64,000 bases of DNA from Xylocopilactobacillus apicola (GCF_033095985.1 NZ_AP026802.1:1550001-1614000), one strand, 5' to 3'; positions 54,996-63,698 are shown, numbered from the stretch's first letter. Program-made: numbers and translations. Notes: generated by a model not told the origin, from the sequence alone.

Positions 54996-55220
54996 TTATT
55001 TGCCATTTATTATTCTGACTTCTTGACCATTTTTTTCAGCTTCCTTCTTGAATTCCTCGATCTCTTTTTCACCTTCAATTGTAAAAGTATCTCCTGGTTT
55101 TGGATTCTTTATCTTCTCTTCTGTACTGCGTGGCGGTTGAAGAATTTTAAATCCGATAAAAATTCCGATAATTAAAACTACTGATGCGATGAAACTAATA
55201 ATAATTTTTTTCTTTTTCAT
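54996..55220 (-). CDS. Small membrane-anchored protein, 74 aa
   Basis: KKKK then one membrane helix (IIISFIASVVLIIGIFIGF), then a highly charged outside part (PGDTFTIEGEKEIEEFKKEA). GGAGG precedes the ATG at 55220. It follows the permease gene by 16 bases, so it belongs to the efflux operon. No family recognised. Confidence 0.7.
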   Translation of the reverse strand: MKKKKIIISFIASVVLIIGIFIGFKILQPPRSTEEKIKNPKPGDTFTIEGEKEIEEFKKEAEKNGQEVRIINGK

Positions 55221-55236
55221 TTTGTCCTCCAAAACT

Positions 55237-56415
55237 TTATTTAATCAAATCGACAACGTTCTTTTGGGCTGCGTTCTTCGACGGAATATAACTAAACACT
55301 ACCCCGACTAACATCGAGATCCCCATTGCCAGCGCCGCCACAAAAGGGTCGAACGTGAAGTCGATCTTCATGACTCGACTACTCATAAAGGCAAACAATT
55401 CGCCAAAGAGATAACCTACAAATCCGCCAAACAAAGTTAAAATCAAGCCTTCTAGCAGAAACTGACTCTGAATTTCTTTGCCTGTTGCCCCAAGCGCCCT
55501 TCGAATTCCAATTTCTTTGACCCGCTCGGAAATTGAGGTGTAAACCATATTCATTACACCCACTCCTGAGATAAAAAGGGAAATTCCTGCAATTAATGAG
55601 ACAATCCAAGTTAACATTCGGAGATTAGAACTAATAGCGTCAGTCATAGAGGCGTTATTAGAAAAATCGTATTTTCCAAGGTTCTTCATACTTCCATATC
55701 TGCTCAACTTTTTCACGACATCACCTGCAACGGTCGTGATATTCTCTTCACTGGGAACCATAATCTGAATATTTTTCTGATTGGCGCCCGGGAAAAAATG
55801 ATTGTAGGTTGCGTTATTCATTTCAATTTGGGTCATTGTCGTAAAATCAGACGGAAATACTCCCTGAATCAGAAAAGATTCATTAGAAATCTCCAGGGTT
55901 TTCCCGACAACTTCACTGGTTTTCAAATTAGGAAACTGTTCTTTTGCCAAGCGCTCCGATACAGTCACAACTTTATTGCCCAAATCGGCAGTACTAAGAT
56001 TCTTTCCGAACTGGACTGTCTCACCGGCGCCCGTAACGAGCCTAATTTGCTTACCTTGACCACCAACTGATTGATTACGGTAAACCCGATCAGGCTTTTC
56101 AACCGCATACTTAACTGCACTAACCCCTTTTACACTGCGGACCAAATCTAAATCATACTGGTTGAAATAAATAAAACTACTCTTGGCAAAGTTATCGCTA
56201 TCTTCGGGCGAAAATTTAATTGCAATCTGATTATTCTTGATGTCATCGCTATCAAGCAGTTGCTTAACCGAATACTTTTCGTAGCCTCGACCGACGGTAA
56301 CAATCGTAATCACCGCGGCAATTCCCACAATAATTCCAATGACGGTTAGAAAACTGCGCCGTTTATTTTTGAGGATCGCTTTGATCGCCGTTTCGATGCT
56401 AATTGATAATCTCAT
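55237..56415 (-). CDS. MacB-type ABC permease
   Basis: 392 aa with the MacB topology: helix 1 after RLSISIETAIKAILKNKRRSFLTVIGIIVGIAAVITIVTVG, an extracytoplasmic MacB-PCD domain (~50-265), then three helices with SGVGVMNMVYTSISERVKEIGIRRALGATGKEI, the FtsX signature. It overlaps the ATPase stop by 4 bases. Part of a three-component peptide or lipid export system with the adaptor and ATPase genes upstream. Confidence 0.92.
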   Translation of the reverse strand: MRLSISIETAIKAILKNKRRSFLTVIGIIVGIAAVITIVTVGRGYEKYSVKQLLDSDDIKNNQIAIKFSPEDSDNFAKSSFIYFNQYDLDLVRSVKGVSAVKYAVEKPDRVYRNQSVGGQGKQIRLVTGAGETVQFGKNLSTADLGNKVVTVSERLAKEQFPNLKTSEVVGKTLEISNESFLIQGVFPSDFTTMTQIEMNNATYNHFFPGANQKNIQIMVPSEENITTVAGDVVKKLSRYGSMKNLGKYDFSNNASMTDAISSNLRMLTWIVSLIAGISLFISGVGVMNMVYTSISERVKEIGIRRALGATGKEIQSQFLLEGLILTLFGGFVGYLFGELFAFMSSRVMKIDFTFDPFVAALAMGISMLVGVVFSYIPSKNAAQKNVVDLIK

Positions 56416-57083
56416 CCAATCACCTGCCCGTCTTTAACTTCAACGACTCGTTTACAATATCTTGCTGCTTCTGGGTCATGAGTTACCATCAAGATTGTGA
56501 CATCATGTAAGTTATTCAATTCTTGAAAAAGCGTCATGATCTCATCAGACGTTTTACTATCAAGTGCACCAGTTGGTTCATCAGCAACAATGAATTTGGG
56601 CTTATTAGCTAATGCTCTCGCAATTGCTACTCTCTGCTTCTGTCCGCCTGACAGCTGACTTGGCAACTGATCTTTCTTTGAAAGCAACCCGACTTTGTCC
56701 AGCTGTTCTAAGACAATTGGCTTAGCACAGCGATGCGTGGCTCCCCGATACAGTAGCGGTAGTTCTACATTTTCATAAATCGTATCGGTTTCAATTAAGT
56801 TAAATGACTGAAATACAAAACCGACATTTCGATTCCTCATCGTTGAAAGATCATTGTCTTTGAACTCTTTCACGTCTTCATCTGAGAAGTAATATTCACC
56901 TTCAAAGGCTCGATCAAGAAAACTGATAATGTTAATTAATGTCGACTTCCCTGAACCGCTTGGTCCCATGATTGCTGTGAACTCTTTTTCTTCGATGTTG
57001 AGATTGATATCTTTTAAGACATAGAGAGGAGTTTCATCATCATTTAAGATGTAAGATTTACTAATGTTATTCATCTTAATCAT
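56412..57083 (-). CDS. MacB/LolD-type ABC ATPase
   Basis: 223 aa. Walker A AIMGPSGSGKSTLINII, Q-loop VGFVFQSFNLI, signature QLSGGQKQRVAIARAL, Walker B KFIVADEPTGALDSKTS, H-loop MVTHDPEAARYC. Three bases separate it from the adaptor gene. Confidence 0.95.
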   Translation of the reverse strand: MIKMNNISKSYILNDDETPLYVLKDINLNIEEKEFTAIMGPSGSGKSTLINIISFLDRAFEGEYYFSDEDVKEFKDNDLSTMRNRNVGFVFQSFNLIETDTIYENVELPLLYRGATHRCAKPIVLEQLDKVGLLSKKDQLPSQLSGGQKQRVAIARALANKPKFIVADEPTGALDSKTSDEIMTLFQELNNLHDVTILMVTHDPEAARYCKRVVEVKDGQVIG

Positions 57084-57086
57084 AAG

Positions 57087-58046
57087 CTAGTCCGCATCTT
57101 TATAGTTCTTCACGATTGACTCGTCGTTCTTTAACCCTTTAGTGACGACAAAGTAGTTGTCTTTCTTGGTTCCTTGAATTTCTTTCTTTGTATACTTCGA
57201 ACCATTTGCTTTATAGACAAAGAACTTCTTGTCTTCTTCCTTCACCGCTGAGTTTGGAATCTTAATTTCTTTGAGCGGTACCGTCACTTGGACATGACTG
57301 CCGTTTTTAAGTTCAGTCTCAGGCTTAATCTGAGCCGTATAAGTAGAAATCTTACTTGTGGTATTATCAGGACGAGTTGCGATCCTGGTGATTGTTCCTT
57401 TAATCTTAGTTCCTGAATCAACGGGAGCAAGTTTTACTTCCTGATCTTGATTGAGATGACTCAAGTCATATTCACTGACTGAAATCACGACGCTCGCATC
57501 ATTACTGCTAATCTCAGCCAACGGTTTCATGACCTCGCTACTGCTTGTCGGCACTGTCAACACTCCATCAAACTGCGCATAAACCTTATTAGGAGCAGCA
57601 TCACGCATCTTTGTAATTTGTTTATTAAGCTGGTTAACTTCATTGGTTAAAGCTGTAATTTTAGCTGAGTTGTTTTGCACATCTTTTTTCAGATTATTAA
57701 TCTCAGCATTTTTCTGACGCACCTTGTTTAGCTTATCTAAAAGGGTGTTGTAATCTTTCAAGATGTAGTAAGTAGCAATTAAATCACCTTGCGCTACTGC
57801 CTCACCGTCCTGTTTCTCCAAGTATAAGTTTTCACCGAGGGCTTGATTAAGCGTAATACTTTGCGTCTTTTTCGACTTTGAGATGCCGTTAAAAGTTAAT
57901 GGAGCACTCTTTTGAACTTGAATGGTTTGGGTGATCTTTTCTGGCATCTTCGCACTAGTTTTGTTGTGATTATTAAAGATCGCTAACATCACTGCAAATG
58001 CTGCAATCACTCCAATTATCGTAATTATTAACCAACGTTTTTTCAT
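57087..58046 (-). CDS. HlyD/MacA-type adaptor of the ABC exporter
   Basis: About 319 aa: N-terminal membrane anchor (WLIITIIGVIAAFAVMLAIF), a biotinyl-lipoyl-like strand region, a coiled-coil hairpin (~105-150, KVRQKNAEINNLKKDVQNNS), and barrel-sandwich parts (YAQFDGVLTVPTSS; AEISSNDASVVISVSEYDL). In Gram-positives such adaptors (YknX-like) join MacB permeases to move peptides. Start taken as the second ATG, 6 bases after AGGAG. Confidence 0.88.
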   Translation of the reverse strand: MKKRWLIITIIGVIAAFAVMLAIFNNHNKTSAKMPEKITQTIQVQKSAPLTFNGISKSKKTQSITLNQALGENLYLEKQDGEAVAQGDLIATYYILKDYNTLLDKLNKVRQKNAEINNLKKDVQNNSAKITALTNEVNQLNKQITKMRDAAPNKVYAQFDGVLTVPTSSSEVMKPLAEISSNDASVVISVSEYDLSHLNQDQEVKLAPVDSGTKIKGTITRIATRPDNTTSKISTYTAQIKPETELKNGSHVQVTVPLKEIKIPNSAVKEEDKKFFVYKANGSKYTKKEIQGTKKDNYFVVTKGLKNDESIVKNYKDAD

Positions 58047-58086
58047 CATTTACTCCTGTTTCGTTCGTTTAAATAAATATCTATAC

Positions 58087-58578
58087 CTAGTTCTTGGGTG
58101 CTTCTTTTTTAAGATCCATATCAAGAAAAGTTTTTAAAATTTCGGTCGGCACTTCTTTTTCTAGCAAGTCCAGATATACACTTCCAGATCCTTTCCTTAA
58201 AATAATTGCATCGTAGGGAGATTTGATGTGTTTGTCTTCTTCCAGAATCTTCTTCCCCTCATCTGTACTCACATCCACTGTATATAATTTCTTGCCTATT
58301 TTCTGACATTTCGTTGAAAATTTCTTAAGCGCATCATCAGATTTACCTGGAGTTTCAAAAAATACAATTTTTCCATCTGAATCATTATCATCGGATAGCT
58401 TTTGATATTCCTCGACCGATATTTTTTCAATTTCAGGAGCTGAATTTTGATTTTTTTTACTGGGTTTTGAACTAGAAATATTACTGGAAAAAGAACTAGA
58501 ACTTTCATTTTTTTGGCAGCCTGCCAACAGCGTTAAAACTCCTAAAAACAAAACTGTGCCTTTTAAATTGCTAAACAT
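58087..58578 (-). CDS. Lipoprotein with thioredoxin-like fold, no CxxC
   Basis: 163 aa. Signal with lipobox LLAGC (Cys20), then a Ser/Lys linker, then a region reading KIVFFETPGKSDDALKKF and KKLYTVDVSTDEGKKIL, which resembles a thioredoxin-like or PedC-like bacteriocin accessory domain without the redox Cys pair. First gene of the efflux operon, 40 bases before the adaptor gene. Accessory, sensing or immunity roles are guesses from position. Confidence 0.7.
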   Translation of the reverse strand: MFSNLKGTVLFLGVLTLLAGCQKNESSSSFSSNISSSKPSKKNQNSAPEIEKISVEEYQKLSDDNDSDGKIVFFETPGKSDDALKKFSTKCQKIGKKLYTVDVSTDEGKKILEEDKHIKSPYDAIILRKGSGSVYLDLLEKEVPTEILKTFLDMDLKKEAPKN

Positions 58579-58708
58579 TTCTCTGTAATCCTTTATTTTT
58601 TTATGATTTAACTATACCGGCAGGCAAGGATTATTTAACAAATTCCGTGCGAATTACCATCTTCGCTACGTGAATTACAACTTTTGAAATTCGCGCATTA
58701 CGCAAAAT

Positions 58709-58735
58709 AAAAAAGCCGGGAATTTCCGACTTTTC
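58709..58735 (-). terminator. Terminator after the Rpn-like pseudogene
   Basis: AAGTCGG with CCGGCTT (one U-G pair), then T6 on the minus strand, about 10 bases past the stop. Confidence 0.82.
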
Positions 58736-58745
58736 ATTTGGTAAA

Positions 58746-59644
58746 TTATTTCAACTTTTCAATTTCTTCATAGCTTAACTCCGTAAACTTATGAATATCT
58801 TGCACGCTCATCTGGTTTGCCAACATTCGCTTGGCTGTCTCCCTAATCGCCTTTGCTCGACCTTCCGCCTTGCCCCGCGCTTCTCCTCTTGCTTCCCCTT
58901 CTTCAAGCGCTACTTTCTCTTTCAGTCTCATTTCATGTCTTGCCATTTCAATTGCATCCATCATTTCAAGTTCCTCCTTTTCTATGTTTTGATATCTCAC
59001 AAATTCATACGAATCTTTTATATAATCGATTGCTCCACTATGAATCTCATCTTGCTCAATCATTGCCACCCAATCGTTAACATTCACCTGACGCTTGCGA
59101 CCTGGCACCAAAAATTTCCGCTTTTTCAACTCGACAAACGTTGAATCTCCGTACCCATAATCATCATGGACTGAATCGTACGGCGGTGGATAATGCCGAA
59201 ACCCATCCTCGTCTGGAAATAAGTTGAAGCCTAGGACATTAAGGGAATAAGTCTCTCCCATCGAACTAAACGGTCGATTTTTACTTACCATTTGAGCTTG
59301 ATTCGAATAACCAGCCAGATAAGCGTGCGCCAAGTACGAGTAACTTCGCTCGAAAAAATCTGGATCTGGTCTCATTTACATTTCCATTGTCACAATAATT
59401 CTATCAAAAATCATAAAGCGGAAATCCAATTCCGTCAATAGTAGGAACTGCTCTCGCCCCTTCTCGTATGCATTCTGATAATTATCGATACTGTATGGGG
59501 TCAGCAAAATAATATCTTTACCTTCACATTTGATACCTAAAAATCATTGCTCATACCAGCTACAATTGAGCGATTCTGCGCACTTCCAAGCAGTTTTTTC
59601 ATCATCAGATCGTTGTGAAATGGAACTCTCTTACGTCTATTCAT
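58746..59644 (-). pseudogene. Rpn/PD-(D/E)XK transposase-like gene, frameshift plus nonsense
   Basis: Begins MNRRKRVPFHNDLMMKKLLG behind a perfect AAAGGAGGA. A run of five T (A5 at 59539-59543) has one base too few; with six T the frame goes on DFLGIKCEGKDIILLTPYSI and FRFMIFDRIIVTMEM, then TAA, then MRPDPDFFERSYSYLAHAY to the end. The TAA stands where Rpn proteins have the Gln of the catalytic ExQ, so CAA to TAA is the likely change. The last 209 codons remain open and contain an EGEARGEARGKAEGRAKAI segment and the terminal SYEEIEKLK shared with the gene at 62583. Dead or partly expressed. Confidence 0.82.
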
Positions 59645-59658
59645 TGATCCTCCTTTGC

Positions 59659-59678
59659 ATGAGGTCTTTTGACCTCAT
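59659..59678 (-). repeat. Perfect hairpin before the Rpn-like pseudogene
   Basis: ATGAGGTC, AAAA, GACCTCAT on the minus strand, ending about 5 bases before the AAAGGAGG ribosome site. It could be an mRNA leader structure or part of an element end. Confidence 0.5.
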
Positions 59679-59729
59679 AGATAATTTACGCAAAATTTTC
59701 GAAAATCATGAATTTTTTTGAGAAAAAAC

Positions 59730-60479
59730 TTAGCCTTCCTTAAACTTCTCTAAGATTGGTTTAAACTTGTTGATTTGAAAGCGGGAGCACGAAATGGTAA
59801 AACCATTCGTCATCGTAATCATTTCTTCTTTCGTCGAACATGCAACGACCTCCTTTAAGTTCACCAACATGTCACGCCGACAGCGGATAAAATAATTGGG
59901 CAGTTCAGCTTCAAACTGTCCGAGTGAACCATTGCAACTGAAAACTTGGTGTTTAGAAACCACTTCCAGCTTGTGATTCCCGACCACTTCTAAGACAATC
60001 AGATCCGAAATCGAAACATATTTATCGCCTCGATCCGATGAAAATTTGATTTCTTGTTCGTGCTGCTTGACGCTATTTTGAGTTCGCTCACAAATCGTAT
60101 CGATCGTGGAATTGATCTTAGATTTCAGAAGTTCTGGATCCGCTGTTTTGACAATATAATTCAAAGCCCCGATCTTATATTCAAAGATCAGCATGCCAAA
60201 TTCCAGATGGGACGTAATGAAAATAATAAAACCGCTAGGGTCACTCTCCCTAATTTTGAGCGCCAGATTTAACCCGTCATACTGCTCATTAGCCAAATCA
60301 ATATCCAAAAAATAGACATTTATCTCCTGAGAATTAAATCTTTCCAGCAATTCTGAAGGATTAGTGGTTGCAAGTACTAATTCCATGGGAGTTTCTTCGA
60401 AAGCAATTTTATTTTCAATAATTTGCGTAATTGCCTGGAGATGGACTTCCTGATCGTCGCAAACATATATTTTCAACAT
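59730..60479 (-). CDS. LytTR response regulator (AgrA-like)
   Basis: 249 aa. Receiver domain 1-125 with acidic pair DD8-9 and phospho-acceptor D59 in NVYFLDIDL; LytTR DNA-binding domain ~145-245 (YVSISDLIVLEV; RCRRDMLVNLKEVV). The frame extends upstream but the receiver start MLKIYVCDDQ, 6 bases after AGAGG, is clear. It follows the kinase gene by 11 bases. It would bind paired 9-bp repeats at target promoters; none is obvious nearby. Confidence 0.92.
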   Translation of the reverse strand: MLKIYVCDDQEVHLQAITQIIENKIAFEETPMELVLATTNPSELLERFNSQEINVYFLDIDLANEQYDGLNLALKIRESDPSGFIIFITSHLEFGMLIFEYKIGALNYIVKTADPELLKSKINSTIDTICERTQNSVKQHEQEIKFSSDRGDKYVSISDLIVLEVVGNHKLEVVSKHQVFSCNGSLGQFEAELPNYFIRCRRDMLVNLKEVVACSTKEEMITMTNGFTISCSRFQINKFKPILEKFKEG

Positions 60480-60490
60480 TTCCAGCCTCT

Positions 60491-61852
60491 TTATTTCTTG
60501 ATAAAAACCTTTTGCGTGAAAGTATAGTTGGAGCAAGTAGTTTCAAGATCCAAATGATCGGAACTGCGGACAATATCTCTTAAGTTCTGCAACCCAAACC
60601 CTCGATTTGCCCCTTTACTTGATTCCCCAATCTTTAAATTAATATTTGGCTCAACACAAGAATTAGCCACCATAATTAAGATCTGTTGCTGCTCATCCAG
60701 CAGCATCATCTCTATTTTGGGGTGATCCTGCTCGGCACAAGCTTCAATAGCATTATCTAAAATTATCCCAAGGATCCGAGATAGATCAAACGGATCAACT
60801 TTATTAATCTCAATTTTCTCGCTACATTTAATTTTCACATCAATTCCTGCTTGGACGGCTTCAATTATTTTGGTCGACAATAACCCTTTAACAGCGGGCA
60901 AATTAATTCCCTTAAGTTGATTCAAAGTACCGGATTTAATCTGAACCTCACTATGGATGAGCTGATTTTTTACCAAGAAATCCTCCAGCCCTTCGACATC
61001 AACTCCATCTTTACTCATAAATCCTCTAATCCCAAGCAGGATATTTTTATAGTCATGCTGATTTTTCTGAATTTCCAACTGCATCTTCTCTAAGGTATCG
61101 ATGTAGCTTTCCATCAGCAATTTCTCCGCCGCCAGTTGCGCCTGATTACGATTGCGCTTCACCTCATAGTTTACATAGATGCCGCCTACAAAAATAAAGA
61201 TCACCAAGAGAACGAAGACTTGGTTGCCAATTTGAACTTTTTGACTAATATTGGCGGGAGTGATTTTTGGCATCTCAACTTTATTTTTTGGTGCGTCGAC
61301 TCTATAATAAATCGGTCCCTCCATTCTCAAAAGTTCAGCATTTTGCCAAATAAAATATGATCCTAAAAACGCTGCGAGGACGACCGTTATCAAAATGGTT
61401 TTCCGCTTGGAATTAAATAAAACCGAAATTGATTTTTTGAATTTTACTCTCAACATTAGCGTCAGAAAAATCTGAAAAATCAAATTAATTCCTTTGACAT
61501 AAGAAGATAGTCCTAAAGGGACAAACGGAATTCCTAAAATAATTGTCATCAAGATATTTTCCAACATAAAAAACAAAAGCATCGGCAGGAAATTTCGTGT
61601 TTTGGGTAAGAAAATTAGATAAAAAATTCCAATTACCAGAGCAGTAATCAAAAAATAATGGTCGCTCGTCGATATCATAAATGAATCGCTTGCTTTTATA
61701 GAAGCAAAGTAAAACACAACGCTTACCAATAAGTCGATTAAAAGAATGGCAATTTTGTTTTTCCAGCTAAATAGGCGATCGAAGTACAAAAACATATTTA
61801 GCATTAATGTAAGCGACAAAAATATAATGGAGATTATGAAATCATTAATCAA
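60491..61852 (-). CDS. AgrC-like sensor histidine kinase (HPK10)
   Basis: 453 aa. Five or six membrane helices in residues 1-170, then an outside segment of about 40 residues (~170-210), a last helix (~211-228), a linker helix, H-box KNQHDYKNILLGIRGF with phospho-His H266, and an ATPase domain with DPFDLSRILGIILDNAIEA (N box) and KGANRGFGLQNLRDIV (G box). AgrC kinases sense cyclic peptides, but no agrB or agrD is nearby. The long outer segment differs from standard AgrC. Confidence 0.9.
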   Translation of the reverse strand: MINDFIISIIFLSLTLMLNMFLYFDRLFSWKNKIAILLIDLLVSVVFYFASIKASDSFMISTSDHYFLITALVIGIFYLIFLPKTRNFLPMLLFFMLENILMTIILGIPFVPLGLSSYVKGINLIFQIFLTLMLRVKFKKSISVLFNSKRKTILITVVLAAFLGSYFIWQNAELLRMEGPIYYRVDAPKNKVEMPKITPANISQKVQIGNQVFVLLVIFIFVGGIYVNYEVKRNRNQAQLAAEKLLMESYIDTLEKMQLEIQKNQHDYKNILLGIRGFMSKDGVDVEGLEDFLVKNQLIHSEVQIKSGTLNQLKGINLPAVKGLLSTKIIEAVQAGIDVKIKCSEKIEINKVDPFDLSRILGIILDNAIEACAEQDHPKIEMMLLDEQQQILIMVANSCVEPNINLKIGESSKGANRGFGLQNLRDIVRSSDHLDLETTCSNYTFTQKVFIKK

Positions 61853-61907
61853 AGCGAAGATCCTTTTTTTAACTAGTTTATCATAACTAGAAAATGTCCG
61901 TTTCTTG

Positions 61908-62261
61908 TTAATAAAAATTCTTGAGTACGAAACTAATACCAGTCATTTCTTTATCAGATAAAGTTGCAATAACATTATTGTCAGAGCGCATAAAGGGATC
62001 TGTAAATGTTTCAATCGAAATTCTAACTTCCCAGGTCCTCACCCCATTCTTTTTCTGGTGTATCAATGCTTCCGTACTCTTTTTCTTGCTCTCTAACAAC
62101 GTCCCAAAGGTTATAATTTTTGGATAAATTACAATTTTACCGTGTTGTTCAACTTCCCATTCAATCGAATCATTAGACTGTATGTTTAAAATATTTCTAA
62201 TTGTAACTTGGTTTTTGCTGGTAATTTTTGAAGCAATTCTCAGTGAAGTTTTTTTGTTCAT
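61908..62261 (-). CDS. AbrB/PrlF-like (SpoVT-AbrB) protein
   Basis: 117 aa. Residues ~10-48 (ASKITSKNQVTIRNILNI, then WEVEQHGKIVIYP) match the swapped-hairpin AbrB fold found in antitoxins (PrlF, MazE) and regulators. The C-terminal ~65 residues (EVRISIETFTDPFMRSDNNV) match nothing I know and could be a toxin-binding or effector part. No toxin gene is adjacent. The ribosome site is not strong. Upstream of it lies ~320 bp without a gene. Confidence 0.7.
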   Translation of the reverse strand: MNKKTSLRIASKITSKNQVTIRNILNIQSNDSIEWEVEQHGKIVIYPKIITFGTLLESKKKSTEALIHQKKNGVRTWEVRISIETFTDPFMRSDNNVIATLSDKEMTGISFVLKNFY

Positions 62262-62540
62262 CGGTTTTGTTCAGTAATATAGAAAACATATTCAATATTA
62301 AAGCAAGTGGTAGAATTATGATGTTAGCGATCCTTTTTGAATTTAGTTTAAGATCAATTTTGTTTTACAAAAAAATGTTGCTGAGGCCATCAGATAGTGG
62401 ACTGAGAAGTTGCAAGAAGACAGATCTCGGCTTAAATTATTACAACTTTAAACATAATCTCCGGTTTATCAAGCCACAATAGATTCATCATTTTCAAATT
62501 TTATTTAACGTTTTACGAAATTTTCGCGTAATTTATTACC
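62262..62540. other. Intergenic region, no supported gene
   Basis: A plus-strand frame of 84 codons (62228-62482) has no ribosome site and overlaps the start of the AbrB-like gene. The right end holds a sequence, CGAAATTTTCGCGTAATTTA, that resembles the region upstream of the other Rpn-like gene, then a TATAAT at 62561-62566 close to the Rpn-like start. Confidence 0.4.
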
Positions 62541-62582
62541 TAGGGGTTGAGGCCACTATAATAAACCAAGGGAGTTTCATCA

Positions 62583-63444
62583 ATGAAACAAAGATTATTG
62601 CCCAAGAATGATAAAATTTTTAAGATCATTTTTGGGCGCAAGGAAAATTCCTGGATTTTTAAGGAATTCGTTCATGACTTGATTGGGATTGAGGTGAACG
62701 AGGTTACATATCTCGATCCAACCAAGATTTTTTCCATTCGTCATTCAAAAGAAGAAGAGGTCAAGAAAAAAACTGCACCTAAGACTCGAATAGTTGATAT
62801 TCTAATGGAAATAAATAATCAGACAATGTTGACTTTGGAGATGCAAGTGCGCAAGACGAACTATTTTCTAGAGCGGATCATGCTATACATCTTCTCTTTG
62901 TTACCGTTATAATTACGGTAACAAAGAGAAGATGCGGGAGCCTAACAACAAGTATAGTGGGCTCGAGCCTGCAATTCAGATCTGTATTTTGGATTATAAT
63001 GAATTTGATGATGACAAAGCGATTCATCAATTTCATCTAACTGGTGAAGATGCGGTTGACGGGGTGAAACGACTCATTACAATTGTGACGTTCGAGTTGC
63101 ATAAACCGATTATCAATGTCGAAGATCCCGTTAGTAGAGATAATCTAGAAGCTATGAGGAGTATCTATATTGATGGAGTGCTTGACAGTGATGCTCCGAA
63201 GTATGTCCAGGCAGTTTATAATAAATCAAATTATTACAATTTAACGAAGGAGGATCAATTAGAAGTGGATGCAATAGAAAGCGCAATTGACCAAAGAGAA
63301 GCAGAGCTTAGTTATGCCAAAATCGAGGGTAAGAACGAAGAAAAATTTGAAGTCGCTCAGAGTTTACTCGCGCAAGGAATCGATCTTAATATAATTATTA
63401 AAGCGACAAAACTTAGTGCCGAAGAGATTGAGAAATTGAAATAG
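62583..63444 (+). pseudogene. Rpn/PD-(D/E)XK transposase-like gene split by an inverted duplication
   Basis: N-terminal part: MKQRLLPKNDKIFKIIFGRK, then RIVDILMEINNQTMLTLEMQ with the catalytic Asp and ExQ, then FLERIMLYI followed by six foreign codons and a stop at 62912. The normal frame resumes as YNYGNKEKMREPNNKYSGLE and runs to the end (AEEIEKLK). The break is exactly at a 20-bp inverted repeat whose left arm replaces part of the gene. AAGGGAG precedes the ATG. Rpn proteins promote RecA-independent recombination; this copy should yield only a 109-aa fragment plus perhaps a re-initiated 170-aa one. Confidence 0.85.
62888..62934. repeat. 20-bp perfect inverted repeat inside the Rpn-like gene
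   Basis: Arms at 62888-62907 (CATCTTCTCTTTGTTACCGT) and 62915-62934, loop TATAATT. The right arm is in-frame gene sequence (GNKEKM); the left arm is its inverted copy and creates the stop. This is the footprint of a replication strand switch. Confidence 0.9.
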
Positions 63445-63463
63445 TTGGCAATCAGTCGTAAAC

Positions 63464-63498
63464 AAAAAATTCAGTTCAATTAAGAGCTGAATTTTTTT
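63464..63498 (+). terminator. Terminator of the Rpn-like gene
   Basis: AAAAATTCAG with CTGAATTTTT, then extra T. The stretch 63499-63698 beyond it holds no gene that I can support. Confidence 0.82.
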
Positions 63499-63698
63499 CG
63501 TTTATACTAATAATTTTTTGGATTACTGGCGTGCACAGCGAATACGGAACTAGACAATCTCCTATCTGTAAATACATTTTAAGCAGTGCTGATCATGATC
63601 CATGTGAGAAAAACAGTACAATTATAAACGATAATTTTGAAGACGACGATTTGGATGCTAATTCTTCTAGAAGATGATTTAACAGTGTGTAATAATCC

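Noticed and set aside
62228-62482. Plus-strand 84-codon frame
   Set aside because: No ribosome site, and it overlaps the start of the better supported AbrB-like gene on the other strand.
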